Assembly (NCBI GenBank): GCA_003152255.1
Contig: PLZT01000553.1
Location: 1-10,066, forward strand
DNA from: Methylocystaceae bacterium
GTDB lineage: Bacteria > Pseudomonadota > Alphaproteobacteria > Rhizobiales > Beijerinckiaceae
Direction of reading: 5' to 3'
Length of the DNA: 10,066 bases
The position numbers were made by a program, and so were the translations under genes. Of the stretch, positions 1-6,650 are shown piece by piece. Below the pieces are notes generated by a model. The model worked only from the letters and a program-made list of their open reading frames with translations. It was not told where the DNA came from and did not search any database. How positions within the stretch are numbered: the first letter of the stretch is position 1; the number at the start of each line of letters is the position of its first letter.

Positions 1-310
1 CATGGCGGGTGTGGCCTCGATGCGATGGCGTGAAGGATCAGTCCAAGCAACTAATCCATACACCAAATCAACATCTTACGCTACATCCGCCAGCCCAAAA
101 TCAAGCCCTCGGTGAATAAGACGGGCTAGCACGGCGGCGATTATTTCCGACAACGCGACTTCGTTGTTGAGACGAGATAGGCGGCGGCCAAGGTCCAAAC
201 GAAGCTCGCGGCGCCGGCGGCGAGAGGCCAGAGAGACAGAAGGTCTGGCGTTTCAGCTGCGAGGGACGGCGCGCGCGCCTTGCGCACCACATTCAGAAAC
301 GCGACCTCGC
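1..310. other. Gene-poor stretch with degraded coding traces
   Basis: No intact gene could be supported here. On the minus strand a reading frame from about 254 to a TAA at 76-78 is open without an obvious start codon. Its C-terminal half looks protein-like (Leu/Ala/Ile-rich, ending in a GLDFGLADVA tail), but it matches no family I recognise. Together with the pump and endonuclease fragments next door, it reads as decayed sequence at an insertion or deletion hotspot. A real short gene cannot be excluded. Confidence 0.3.
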
Positions 311-343
311 TGTCAGATTGCCCCTAACTCGGGCAATCTGACA
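311..343. repeat. Perfect 13-bp inverted repeat with 7-bp spacer
   Basis: The arms TGTCAGATTGCCC (311-323) and GGGCAATCTGACA (331-343) are exact reverse complements separated by CTAACTC. The stop codon of the RND remnant (313-315) lies inside the left arm, so the last residues of that frame are encoded by the repeat. No T-run follows on either strand, which argues against a simple rho-independent terminator. It could be the end or the joined ends of an insertion element, or a recombinase/operator site. The repeat is certain; its role is unknown. Confidence 0.85.
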
Positions 344-720
344 CGTTCAGTCGAGCTCGCTTCCGACGGGGCGGAATGGTCCGCGGCGAATACGAGATAG
401 ACGGCGGGAAGCACGAACAGTGTAAACAAGATGCCGATCGAAAGCCCGGAGGCGATCACCAGACCCAAATTGAAGCGTGACGCGGCGCCGGCGCCGGTTC
501 GCGGCGATCAGCGGTAGAACGCCGAGCACCATGGCGGCGGTCGTCATGAGAATGGGACGCAGGCGAATGGCGGTCGCCTCTAGAATTGCTTCCCGCTTCG
601 ATCTTCCCGCATGTTGCAGTTCGTTGGCGAATTCCGCGATCAGAATGCCGTGTTTACTGATCAGACCCATCAGCGTCACGAGACCGACCTGCGTATAGAT
701 AAGGCCGTCTCCGCCCCCGC
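313..720 (-). pseudogene. RND efflux pump inner-membrane subunit, C-terminal remnant, frameshifted
   Basis: This is the last part of an AcrB/MexF-type RND transporter, which exports drugs or solvents by proton antiport. From about 718 down, the minus strand encodes IYTQVGLVTLMGLISKHGIL, followed by an EFANELQHAGRSKREAI stretch and RLRPILMTTAAMVLGVLPL, which are hallmark sequences of the last transmembrane bundle. At about 496 one extra base in a GGCGCC-rich run shifts the frame. Reading on in the shifted frame restores the expected end (GAGAASRFNLGLVIASGLSI, then FTLFVLPAVYLVFAADHSA) to a TGA at 313-315. More than 85% of a roughly 1,040-residue protein is missing, so this is not functional. 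Upstream it joins directly to a vsr-like fragment at about 720, so the break is a recombination junction. No adaptor or outer-membrane partner gene is present. Confidence 0.88.
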
Positions 721-836
721 GCAGCCTTGTCAGACCAGTAGCCCGTATTGGACCGCGGCTTAAAAGCAAGCTGGCAGTTCTCGTGGGAGTGCCAGAAGCA
801 GCCGTGAACGAAAATAGCCCAGCGCCGCGCCTTGTG
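720..836 (-). pseudogene. vsr: Vsr-type (very short patch repair) endonuclease fragment
   Basis: The minus strand at 821-720 encodes WAIFVHGCFWHSHENC and then a QLAFKPRSNTGYW stretch. FVHGCFWH is the diagnostic core of Vsr mismatch endonucleases (T:G repair after 5-methylcytosine deamination), and the following NTxYW...K pattern matches the family order. The frame continues upstream to about 836 but soon loses likeness, and the catalytic Asp region that should precede this motif is not recognisable. At about 720 the match stops where RND pump sequence begins. Only about 35 of the usual 130-150 residues are left, with no start codon, so this is a dead fragment. Vsr genes normally sit beside a cytosine-5 methyltransferase; none is visible here. 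Confidence 0.72.
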
Positions 837-981
837 GGTTGCCGACCAAGCAACTCTATCAATTTGCCGCGTGCAAGCGCCATGGGCGCCGCCGTTCCTT
901 GCGGGTAGATCGACGGCCAGTACCGAGAAAGACGTTCTGGGAGCTTAGGCCGTGTGCGGCACATCGGAGGCCTCGGCTCAG

Positions 982-1482
982 TCAACCAAGATACAGCAAG
1001 CCCAGCGTGACGAGAGCGACTATGAAGCATACCATTTTCGCGCTTGTGCAGAAACTCGCGCAGGTCGCGGTGAAAGGCAGGGGCGTGGGGAAGCGATTGA
1101 GGACGACGAGCAACAGGACGTTTTCGGCATAATCCCAAAGGGCCGCTGAGATCGCCATGATCTGCGCCGTCCGCGCTACCTCACTCATCGCAGGATGGAA
1201 CGCCGGCGCCGAACTGGCGAGTGCGAAGAGGAACGCGCCATAGACCGCGGGAAAAACCATATCCGCGAGCAGCATGCGCCGGAACGAGGCACGCCCTCTC
1301 TCACCATATAGCTTAAGAAGGCGATAGAGAGTGGATGTGCCGTAAAACAGGCGCACATCCACCTGAATCTCTCCCTTGGCACGGCGGCGCAGCGCCAAAA
1401 CGCCGCCGGGCAAGAGCCAGAAGCCGCAAAGGAAGAGCGCAGTCGCAAAGCCAAGAGCCTGCATGAGAGAAGGAGCGCTCAT
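982..1482 (-). CDS. Small integral membrane protein, four predicted helices, function unknown
   Basis: The product has 166 residues. Hydrophobic segments lie at about residues 8-31, 71-91, 105-127 and 145-165, joined by a basic loop (about 32-70) rich in Arg, Lys and Tyr. A DYAEN motif (117-121) in the third helix puts acidic and amide side chains inside the membrane, which suggests a conserved functional site. I know similar anonymous four-helix proteins but no assigned function. The ATG at 1480-1482 overlaps the TGA of the upstream SDR gene (ATGA), and a GAAGGAAG Shine-Dalgarno lies 4-11 bases before it, inside the SDR's last codons. The two genes are therefore almost certainly co-transcribed and translationally coupled. 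In-frame codons upstream belong to an antisense-like extension and were rejected as the start. It is probably controlled with the SDR by the divergent LysR regulator. Confidence 0.8.
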   Translation of the reverse strand: MSAPSLMQALGFATALFLCGFWLLPGGVLALRRRAKGEIQVDVRLFYGTSTLYRLLKLYGERGRASFRRMLLADMVFPAVYGAFLFALASSAPAFHPAMSEVARTAQIMAISAALWDYAENVLLLVVLNRFPTPLPFTATCASFCTSAKMVCFIVALVTLGLLYLG

Positions 1483-2483
1483 TTCGCTTCCTTCGGCAGT
1501 GAGCCGAGCGCGCCGAGCACCTCTCTCAACGCCTCTTCGAGCGGCCGGTGAGACTCCGCTCCGATGAGGGCCACGAGCTTGGAATTGTCGAGCCTGACCG
1601 GCGTGCGCCACAAATAGCGCATTTCTAGAAGCTCCCGCAGAAATGGAACAAATGGCGCGGCGAGGCGCAAGAAAAGCCACGGCGCCGACCGGATTTCTGC
1701 ATCTGGATTTCCGGCGGCCCGGCCGATCGCTTTCGCCATTTTCACGCCGGGCTCGATCCAATAACCGCCGAAATGGAAGACATCGAAGGCAGGAAGCGTT
1801 TGTTCGATTTCGGCCAGCCGCGCGATGGTTTCGGCGAAATCCGGCAAATAGGCCCAGGCATGACCGATGGTTCGGTCGCCGGGATAAAGGACGGAGCGGA
1901 TGGGCTTGCCCGGCGTGATCATGGCGTCCTTGAACCAGGAGGTTGGCTGATGTGGGCCAAAAAAATCGGCCGCCCGCACGATGAGCGCGCGGACGCCTCT
2001 GCCGGTTGCGGCGCGCAGGCTCTCTTCCATTTCGACCCGCACGGCGCCCTTGCGCGAGCAGGGATGCTGTGGTGAGCTTTCGCTGACGAGGGGCCAGGCG
2101 TCCTTGCCGAAATTATAAATATTGCCGGGGAAGATCAGCCGCGCGCCGCTGGCCCGCGCGGCGGAAACCGCATTCTCCAGCATTGGAATGGCGAGGCCAC
2201 GCCAATCGCGATATTTTGGCGGATTGGCGCCGTGGAAGATCACGGATACATCTTTCGCCGCGCCGATCATGTCGGCCTCATTCATGGCGTCGCCGGCGAC
2301 CCACTCGACGTCGCCGATCCAGGAGGCTTGCCGCCGCGCGACTCCGGGATCGCGACTGAGGGCGCGCACCCGCCAGCCGTGCGCGATCAAGGCCCTGGCT
2401 GTTTCGCCGCCAATGCCGCCGGTCGCGCCAATAACGAGGGCGCGGCCTTTGCCCTTCGGTCCTTCGGTCGGGTCGGGCATCAT
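1479..2483 (-). CDS. NAD(P)-binding extended SDR / epimerase-like protein
   Basis: The 334-residue product starts with a Rossmann fold: ALVIGATGGIGGETARALIA (about 15-34) carries the glycine-rich nucleotide-binding loop, GDAMNEAD (65-72) fits the position after beta-3, and FHGANPP (83-89) the beta-4 segment. GNIYNFG (120-126) and RAADFFGP (170-177) are typical of NAD-dependent epimerase/dehydratase family members. Tyr123 and Lys145 are present, but the classical YxxxK pair is not: the residue four before Lys145 is Pro141, so catalysis may be atypical or absent (atypical SDR of NmrA-like or isomerase-like type). The start ATG at 2481-2483 has GGGA about 7 bases upstream, and a second Met follows at once. 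The gene is divergent from a LysR regulator and overlaps the membrane protein gene by four bases. Substrate is unknown. Confidence 0.88.
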   Translation of the reverse strand: MMPDPTEGPKGKGRALVIGATGGIGGETARALIAHGWRVRALSRDPGVARRQASWIGDVEWVAGDAMNEADMIGAAKDVSVIFHGANPPKYRDWRGLAIPMLENAVSAARASGARLIFPGNIYNFGKDAWPLVSESSPQHPCSRKGAVRVEMEESLRAATGRGVRALIVRAADFFGPHQPTSWFKDAMITPGKPIRSVLYPGDRTIGHAWAYLPDFAETIARLAEIEQTLPAFDVFHFGGYWIEPGVKMAKAIGRAAGNPDAEIRSAPWLFLRLAAPFVPFLRELLEMRYLWRTPVRLDNSKLVALIGAESHRPLEEALREVLGALGSLPKEAK

Positions 2484-2490
2484 TTTGTTC

Positions 2491-2495
2491 TCCCA
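2491..2495 (-). promoter_or_regulatory. Shine-Dalgarno site of the SDR gene
   Basis: On the minus strand GGGAGAAC precedes the ATG at 2481-2483, with the purine core about 7 bases away. It supports the first of the two consecutive Met codons as the start. Confidence 0.5.
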
Positions 2496-2502
2496 GCGGA
2501 AT

Positions 2503-2517
2503 ATGTCTGGAAAACAT
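2503..2517. promoter_or_regulatory. Candidate LysR-type operator (T-N11-A box)
   Basis: ATGT-CTGGAAA-ACAT is a 4-7-4 dyad containing T-N11-A, the classical core of LysR-type recognition sites. It lies in the 95-bp gap between the divergent SDR and LysR genes, about 20 bp before the SDR start. Position and form suit autoregulation of the regulator and control of the SDR unit. A second AT-rich perfect palindrome, CATATATATG (2547-2556), sits nearer the regulator and could be a further half of the operator or promoter DNA. This is inference from pattern alone. Confidence 0.45.
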
Positions 2518-2578
2518 TTAGGCCTTGGGCCCGCTCATCAACATTGCATATATATGTAGAGATGGTATTCATTTATGC

Positions 2579-3469
2579 ATGCTGAAACAACCCGGCTGGG
2601 AGCTTTACCGGATCTTTTCCGAGGTCATGCGAACGGGGAGCCTGAGCGCCGCCGCGAGTCGGCTGGGCCTCAGCCAGCCCACGGCGAGCCGCCATATTCA
2701 GGCGCTTGAGGAGGCTCTTGGGCTGACGCTGTTCACCCGCTCTCCGCAGGGGTTGAATCCAACGACCACCGCCATGGACATGTTGCCCCATGCCGAGGCC
2801 ATGGCTCTGGCGGCGACCGCCCTGCTGCGCGCGGCCTCGGGCGAGGCCGAGGCGCCGCACGGCGCGGTGCGCGTCACCACCAGTGAATTCATGGGCTCCG
2901 AGGTCCTGCCACCGATGCTGGCGGATTTTCGAGCGCATTATCCGGCGATCGACCTTGAACTGGTGCTCTCGAACCGCAATCAGGACCTCCTGCGACGCGA
3001 GGCGGATGTTGCGGTGCGGATGGCGCGCCCGACCCAACTGGCGCTGATTGCTCGCCAGATCGGCACGGTGAAAATCGGCCTGTTCGCCCACCGGCTTTAT
3101 GCCGAGGCCCATGGCCTGCCGCGGACTCCCGAGGAATTGCCGCAACATTGCTGGATCGGGTTTGACGCCGACGATCACTCGTTCCGCTCGGTCGGCGCAG
3201 CTACCGCCCATATGCGTCGCGAAATGTTCCGCTTTCGTTGCGACAGCGATCTCGGCCAGGTGGCCGCTCTACGAGCCGGTATCGGAATTGGTGGATGTCA
3301 GGTCAATATCGCGCGCAAAAATCCCGATCTTGTTCCGGTCCTCGCCGAGGCGATGAAGTTCGAACTCGAGGTGTGGCTCGTGATGCACGAGAACCTGAAG
3401 GCCACACGGCGCGTGCGTTTGCTGTTCGATCATCTCGCCGCAGCGTTGCTAGCTTATGTCAGGTCGTAA
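2579..3469 (+). CDS. LysR family transcriptional regulator
   Basis: The 296-residue product has the usual length of this family. Residues 8-62 form the N-terminal winged helix-turn-helix: FSEVMRTGSLSAAASRLGLS followed by QPTASRHIQALEEALGLTLF, the standard LysR pattern ending in TRSPQGLNPT. A linker helix leads to the periplasmic-binding-like effector domain from about residue 90, with the family-typical motifs LELVLSNRNQDLLRREADVA (the inter-beta DxxLxxGxxDva-like region) and GIGIGGCQ. The ATG at 2579 is the only one that leaves the HTH at the normal distance from the N-terminus; longer forms add an unlikely 18 residues that include the operator region. Its Shine-Dalgarno is weak. It most probably activates the divergent SDR/membrane-protein pair. 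The inducer is not deducible. Confidence 0.93.
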   Translation: MLKQPGWELYRIFSEVMRTGSLSAAASRLGLSQPTASRHIQALEEALGLTLFTRSPQGLNPTTTAMDMLPHAEAMALAATALLRAASGEAEAPHGAVRVTTSEFMGSEVLPPMLADFRAHYPAIDLELVLSNRNQDLLRREADVAVRMARPTQLALIARQIGTVKIGLFAHRLYAEAHGLPRTPEELPQHCWIGFDADDHSFRSVGAATAHMRREMFRFRCDSDLGQVAALRAGIGIGGCQVNIARKNPDLVPVLAEAMKFELEVWLVMHENLKATRRVRLLFDHLAAALLAYVRS

Positions 3470-3678
3470 TTGGTAAGTCTGGTCTCAATTTCGGTTTCAA
3501 GACGACACCGGCGCAGCCTTGAAATTTAATGTGTTAGGTTCAGTCAGTCTCGCCCGGATTTCGGCTTCATTTGAGATCCCGCTCGCAGTTTTTCCTATTC
3601 AATTGAGATTCCTCGACCGGTCGATCGACCATCCTCCATGCCACTGCGTCGTCGATTGATGGCCAAGGAATTCAATGC
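3470..3678. other. Intergenic, no gene seen; contains GTCGATCGAC palindrome
   Basis: No supported coding frame or clear terminator follows the LysR gene. The perfect 12-bp palindrome GGTCGATCGACC lies at 3619-3630; its 10-bp core GTCGATCGAC recurs at 4830-4839 and 9828-9837. Confidence 0.5.
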
Positions 3679-3804
3679 TTCAGCTTTTGGGGCGGCGTCG
3701 GCGAACCGACGATCTGCGTCGCCGCGCTCAACGCCTATTTCGCCGCCACCGGCAAGCGCATTCGCTCCGTGCCGCTCAGCAACCAGGGTATCGACTTGGC
3801 GTGA
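3679..3804 (+). pseudogene. Molybdopterin-binding xanthine/aldehyde dehydrogenase subunit, C-terminal remnant
   Basis: The frame reads FSFWGGVGEPTICVAALNAY and then FAATGKRIRSVPLSNQGIDL before an Ala codon and TGA at 3802-3804. GVGEP containing the catalytic glutamate, followed by a conserved Ala/Asn segment and the GKRIRSLPLS tail, is the signature of the C-terminal end of xanthine dehydrogenase-family molybdopterin subunits (normally 700 residues or more, with an iron-sulfur partner subunit). Only about 41 residues remain and no upstream portion is readable in any frame, so it is a deletion scar. It overlaps the 5' part of a longer open frame that I do not consider coding. It shows that a dehydrogenase locus was once here or was carried in. 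Confidence 0.75.
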
Positions 3805-3919
3805 TACGTTGGGGGCCGGATTTGCTTCTGGGTCGCCGTCTGAGCCGTCACGCCGGGCAGCTTTATGCCCTCTTCGCCAAGCTTATTTCAAGCGCGATTC
3901 CTACGTCGGAGAAACCAAC

Positions 3920-4189
3920 ATGGCGACGACCTATCTTCCTTGCGTCACCGCGACGGATCACGAGGCTTTGCGGCATTTGGTCGGCAACTACCCAGCCGAC
4001 TCGTACGAAAAATGGCTTTATCTCCAAGCGAAGGAAATCGCGAATTGGCAAAAAAGCGGATGGGAAGTCATTTTGATTGATGTCAGCGCGGACGATTTTG
4101 TCAGATATTGCCGAGAGACAGGGGCAAGCCCCAACTTCCACACCTTCAGGGGTATCGCCTCGGCCAAGGCAATAGGAAAATTCAATTGA
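3920..4189 (+). CDS. Hypothetical protein, 89 aa
   Basis: This is a compact soluble protein starting MATTYLPCVTATDHEALRHL, with an alternating aromatic/charged centre (YEKWLYLQAKEIANWQKSGW at about 27-46) and ending in FRGIASAKAIGKFN. The start ATG has GGAGA seven bases upstream, whereas the longer in-frame extension from 3638 runs over the dehydrogenase remnant in another frame and is rejected. The amphipathic first half, the VILIDVSADDFVRYC strand-helix stretch and the absence of signal peptide or membrane helix suggest a small cytoplasmic alpha/beta domain. I do not recognise the family. No operon partner is close: the LysR gene ends about 450 bp upstream and the next gene is convergent. 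Confidence 0.7.
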   Translation: MATTYLPCVTATDHEALRHLVGNYPADSYEKWLYLQAKEIANWQKSGWEVILIDVSADDFVRYCRETGASPNFHTFRGIASAKAIGKFN

Positions 4190-4279
4190 TGTCCGTGCGA
4201 TGAGCCCGATCCCAGAGCAATCTTCGTTCGTTGGGAAGCAGACAGCAAGCTCTGACCCGGCGTGTGGTTCCGACGCCGA

Positions 4280-4825
4280 CTAGAGGACACCCCAAGCGCG
4301 ATAGCGGCCCCGCCCGGTTGTTTCGCGCATTCCGAGCTCAACTACGAGATTCTGCGCAGCGCGCGACGTGATCGAGAGCTCATTGGCGATCATTCCGGCG
4401 GACACGACCGGGCGGGCCATGACGAACTCAATTAGTCCCGGCAGTTTCGAAGTTGAACGGCGGCCAACGAGCTTTCGTTCGAGTTGGCGGCGCGCCAGAA
4501 GCCAGCGATCATGATCCTGCAAGCCGCGTTCGGCTGCGGCGCCGATGGCTTCGATAAAGGAAACAAGTCGCCGCTCCCGGTTCGATGCGCGACGCTTTTC
4601 GCGTGGAATGGCGCGAAGTCCGGTGTTCAAGCAAAGCAAGTGCGCGCGCGTCTTCCCGCGCTCGCGCAGGAGCGCCGCTGTTAGAATTTTGCCGAGCCAA
4701 GCGGCATGCTGCAACGGCTCCATCGCCTCCCACGCATCGAGCACGATTGCAGCGGCGAGGATCGGAGGAAGATCTGCCGTCGGTTCGACGGCGGCGTTCC
4801 ATTCGGCTACACGCCTCTCTCGGAG
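4280..4825 (-). pseudogene. RHE_PE00001/DUF1612-family HTH protein, N-terminally truncated
   Basis: From about 4825 to the TAG at 4280-4282 the minus strand encodes about 180 residues matching the C-terminal half of the RHE_PE00001 (DUF1612 plus HTH) family of rhizobial plasmids. Landmarks are LRERRVAEWN, PPILAAAIVLDAWEAMEPLQ, HAAWLGKILTAALLRERGKT, LLCLNTGL, RRQLERKLVGRRSTSKLPGL, and a C-terminal winged-HTH (VSAGMIANELSITSRAAQNL, then ELGMRETTGRGRYRAWGVL). Family members are, to my knowledge, about 370 residues; the N-terminal Fic-N-like half is missing. The frame stays open to a GTG at 4913-4915, but that part overlaps the start of the divergent tniQ and shows no likeness. A shortened DNA-binding protein initiated from a non-ATG codon is possible. 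It lies beside TniQ and the ScpB/DUF1403/recombinase genes, consistent with a mobile cassette. Confidence 0.8.
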
Positions 4826-4828
4826 CGC

Positions 4829-4840
4829 CGTCGATCGACG
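4829..4840. repeat. GTCGATCGAC-core palindrome between HTH remnant and tniQ
   Basis: CGTCGATCGACG is a perfect 12-bp palindrome 24 bases before the tniQ ATG, at the point where likeness of the divergent HTH protein ends. Its 10-bp core is identical to those at 3620-3629 and 9828-9837. Its location fits an operator, but that is only an inference. Confidence 0.5.
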
Positions 4841-4863
4841 CTGCGGCAAGAGCTGATTTAAGG

Positions 4864-6030
4864 ATGCGCGGACACGCCGGCCCCGCGATCGAAGTGCAGC
4901 CGCGTCTCGCGACACTTTTCCCCGAGCGTTGGCCGGTGAAGGTGACGCCCCTGCGTGACGAACTTTTGTCGAGCTGGCTGCATCGGCTCGCTGTCGCTCA
5001 TGGCCTGTCGCCGCGACATTTCGGAGAAGAGTTCGGGTTCGGCTCAGGCGCCTGGTCGGCGCGGCTCGACCTCGCCTTGCCGGGAACCGTGCTGAACCAC
5101 TTGCATCATCAGACCGGCGTCGACCGGGACAAGATCATGGCCATGACGATCGGCGCCAAGAAATGGCGGCCGCTGCTCCTGCCGCTCCTCCGCGCTCAAG
5201 CCGACCAAAAACATGCGACGTGGCAGCAGTTCTGCCCGGCATGCCTCGCCGAGGACGAGACGCCATATTTCCGGCGGGAGTGGCAGCGCGCCAGCGTCAT
5301 GACCTGCCGGCGACATCGACGAGCTCTGCTCGATCGTTGTCCATCTTGCCGCCAGGGCCTCGCGCCCTTCGATCAACGCGGGTTCGTCCCACAAAACCAA
5401 TGCGCCGTCTGCGGATTTGATTTGGGACAGGCCAAGTCGCCTAATCTCACGCCGGCGACGCGCAAGGCGGCGGAGCTGCTCGACGATCTGGTCCGGCTCG
5501 AGGTCGCGAAAGGCTTTTTGGGAAAAAGCACGCTGATCAAACGGATTATCGCCCTGCCCTCTCTGCAAGAGCCGCCAAGCAATGAGAAATTCACGAGACT
5601 GTCGACAGTCGAGCGAATCCGTTGCGTCACGCGCGTAGGAAACTGCTTCGACCAACGATTTGATAAACATCTTTGCGTGGAGCCCGACGCCGTGATCGCC
5701 GCCTGGCGACGGACGATCGTAGCGCCGGGCGGGATTACCGCCAGCACACAACCCTTGCTGCGCCGACTGACGTCAGGGGTTCGGCTCGAGCGGAAACCAA
5801 GGAGTCGCAATCATAAAGACGGCGCGGGCGCCGCCAACTTGGATTCATTGCTGGCGGCCTATGGCGCCGTCGGCGCGCGTCGGGAGTTCCGGATGCGTGG
5901 CGACTCGAGTTTCTATGCGTCATCCGTCGTGTCTTCGAGCTCGGCGTCCTCAAACTCCATCTCCCTTTCGAAAACTTGGCCGTCATCTTCGACAAGCCCC
6001 AAGGCGCCGTCGAGGTCGATGTCCGATTGA
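4864..6030 (+). CDS. tniQ: TniQ/TnsD family protein (transposition target selector), aberrant C-terminus
   Basis: The 388-residue product opens with the TniQ core (FPERWPVKVTPLRDELLSSW at about 19-38, then LHRLAVAHGLSPRHF) and has cysteine pairs of the zinc-binding region: CPAC (124-127), C148/H151, CPSC (159-162) and CAVC (180-183), followed by a helical C-terminal domain. In Tn7- and Tn5053-like elements TniQ/TnsD steers transposition to its target by contacting the AAA+ ATPase; orphan copies also occur. No TniA, TniB or TnsABC gene is present here. The ATG at 4864 is chosen because likeness begins just after it; AAGG abuts it, and GTG at 4894 is an alternative. The last 38 or so codons (from about 5916) run antisense through the 3' end of scpB and give a Ser-rich tail, so the native C-terminus was probably lost. 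Confidence 0.83.
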   Translation: MRGHAGPAIEVQPRLATLFPERWPVKVTPLRDELLSSWLHRLAVAHGLSPRHFGEEFGFGSGAWSARLDLALPGTVLNHLHHQTGVDRDKIMAMTIGAKKWRPLLLPLLRAQADQKHATWQQFCPACLAEDETPYFRREWQRASVMTCRRHRRALLDRCPSCRQGLAPFDQRGFVPQNQCAVCGFDLGQAKSPNLTPATRKAAELLDDLVRLEVAKGFLGKSTLIKRIIALPSLQEPPSNEKFTRLSTVERIRCVTRVGNCFDQRFDKHLCVEPDAVIAAWRRTIVAPGGITASTQPLLRRLTSGVRLERKPRSRNHKDGAGAANLDSLLAAYGAVGARREFRMRGDSSFYASSVVSSSSASSNSISLSKTWPSSSTSPKAPSRSMSD

Positions 6031-6641
6031 GGCCGCTGCAACAAACCTTCGTCTTCGAGCCGTTCGAGGTCGGGAAGGTCGCGTAGCGTCGCGAACCCAA
6101 AAACCTCCAGGAACTTTTTTGTCGTGACATAGGCGAAGGGCGCGCCGGGTTCGGGCGCGCGCAAGGCCCCGTCGATGAGATCGAGACGCTTCAGACCACC
6201 GATGACGTCGCGGCTGATTTCCTTGCCGGCAAGCCGCGAGATTTCCGCACGGGTGGCGGGTTGCAGATAAGCAATCGCCGTCACCGCCAAAAGTTCGGTC
6301 GGCGTCAGTTCGGGAAGGCCCGCGTCGCGTAGCTCGCCAGCATTCGCCGCGCGGATCGCGGCGGAAAAGCGTGGTTTGGTGCGCAGCTGATAGCCGCCGG
6401 CGACGAAGACGAGGTCGTAGGGTCGTGCGCGAAGTTCGTCGACAATGTCGGCGATAAGATCGTCGAGTTTGCAACTCTGTCCGACGAGTTTCGCCAGCGC
6501 TTCGCGGGGCACGGGATCGCGCGCGGCGAAGATCGCCGCCTCGACGCGACCCATCCATTCGCGCCAGCGTGCGCCGCCCGGAACATCGGCGAGGTCTCTA
6601 TCGAACAGCGCATCCTGTTCGCGTTTTTTGGGACGGCTCAT
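5913..6641 (-). CDS. scpB: ScpB-like SMC-Scp complex subunit (accessory paralogue)
   Basis: The 242-residue product is full-length for ScpB, the kite subunit that binds the kleisin ScpA in SMC condensin complexes. Two winged-helix domains are visible: about 28-90 (VEAAIFAARDPVPREALAKL, then GGYQLRTKP) and about 112-190 (LTPTELLAVTAIAYLQPATR, EISRLAGKEISRDVIGGLKR, PFAYVTTKKFLEVFGFATL, RDLPDLERLE). The tail (216-242) is strongly acidic, as in other ScpBs. The ATG at 6639-6641 follows the DUF1403 stop by 9 bases, and the Shine-Dalgarno TGAGG uses that stop codon, so the genes form one operon. The usual neighbours scpA and nagZ are absent; instead the gene sits with DUF1403 and a tyrosine recombinase. 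I therefore infer an accessory paralogue serving the mobile unit rather than the housekeeping copy. Confidence 0.92.
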   Translation of the reverse strand: MSRPKKREQDALFDRDLADVPGGARWREWMGRVEAAIFAARDPVPREALAKLVGQSCKLDDLIADIVDELRARPYDLVFVAGGYQLRTKPRFSAAIRAANAGELRDAGLPELTPTELLAVTAIAYLQPATRAEISRLAGKEISRDVIGGLKRLDLIDGALRAPEPGAPFAYVTTKKFLEVFGFATLRDLPDLERLEDEGLLQRPQSDIDLDGALGLVEDDGQVFEREMEFEDAELEDTTDDA

Positions 6642-6650
6642 CGCTAAGCC

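Noticed and set aside
3638..3919. Longer start for the 89-aa gene (183 aa frame)
   Set aside because: Its first 94 codons overlap the dehydrogenase remnant in another frame and look random; the ATG at 3920 has its own ribosome site.
5044..5751. 235-aa minus-strand frame opposite tniQ
   Set aside because: Antisense to recognised zinc-binding and TniQ core sequence.
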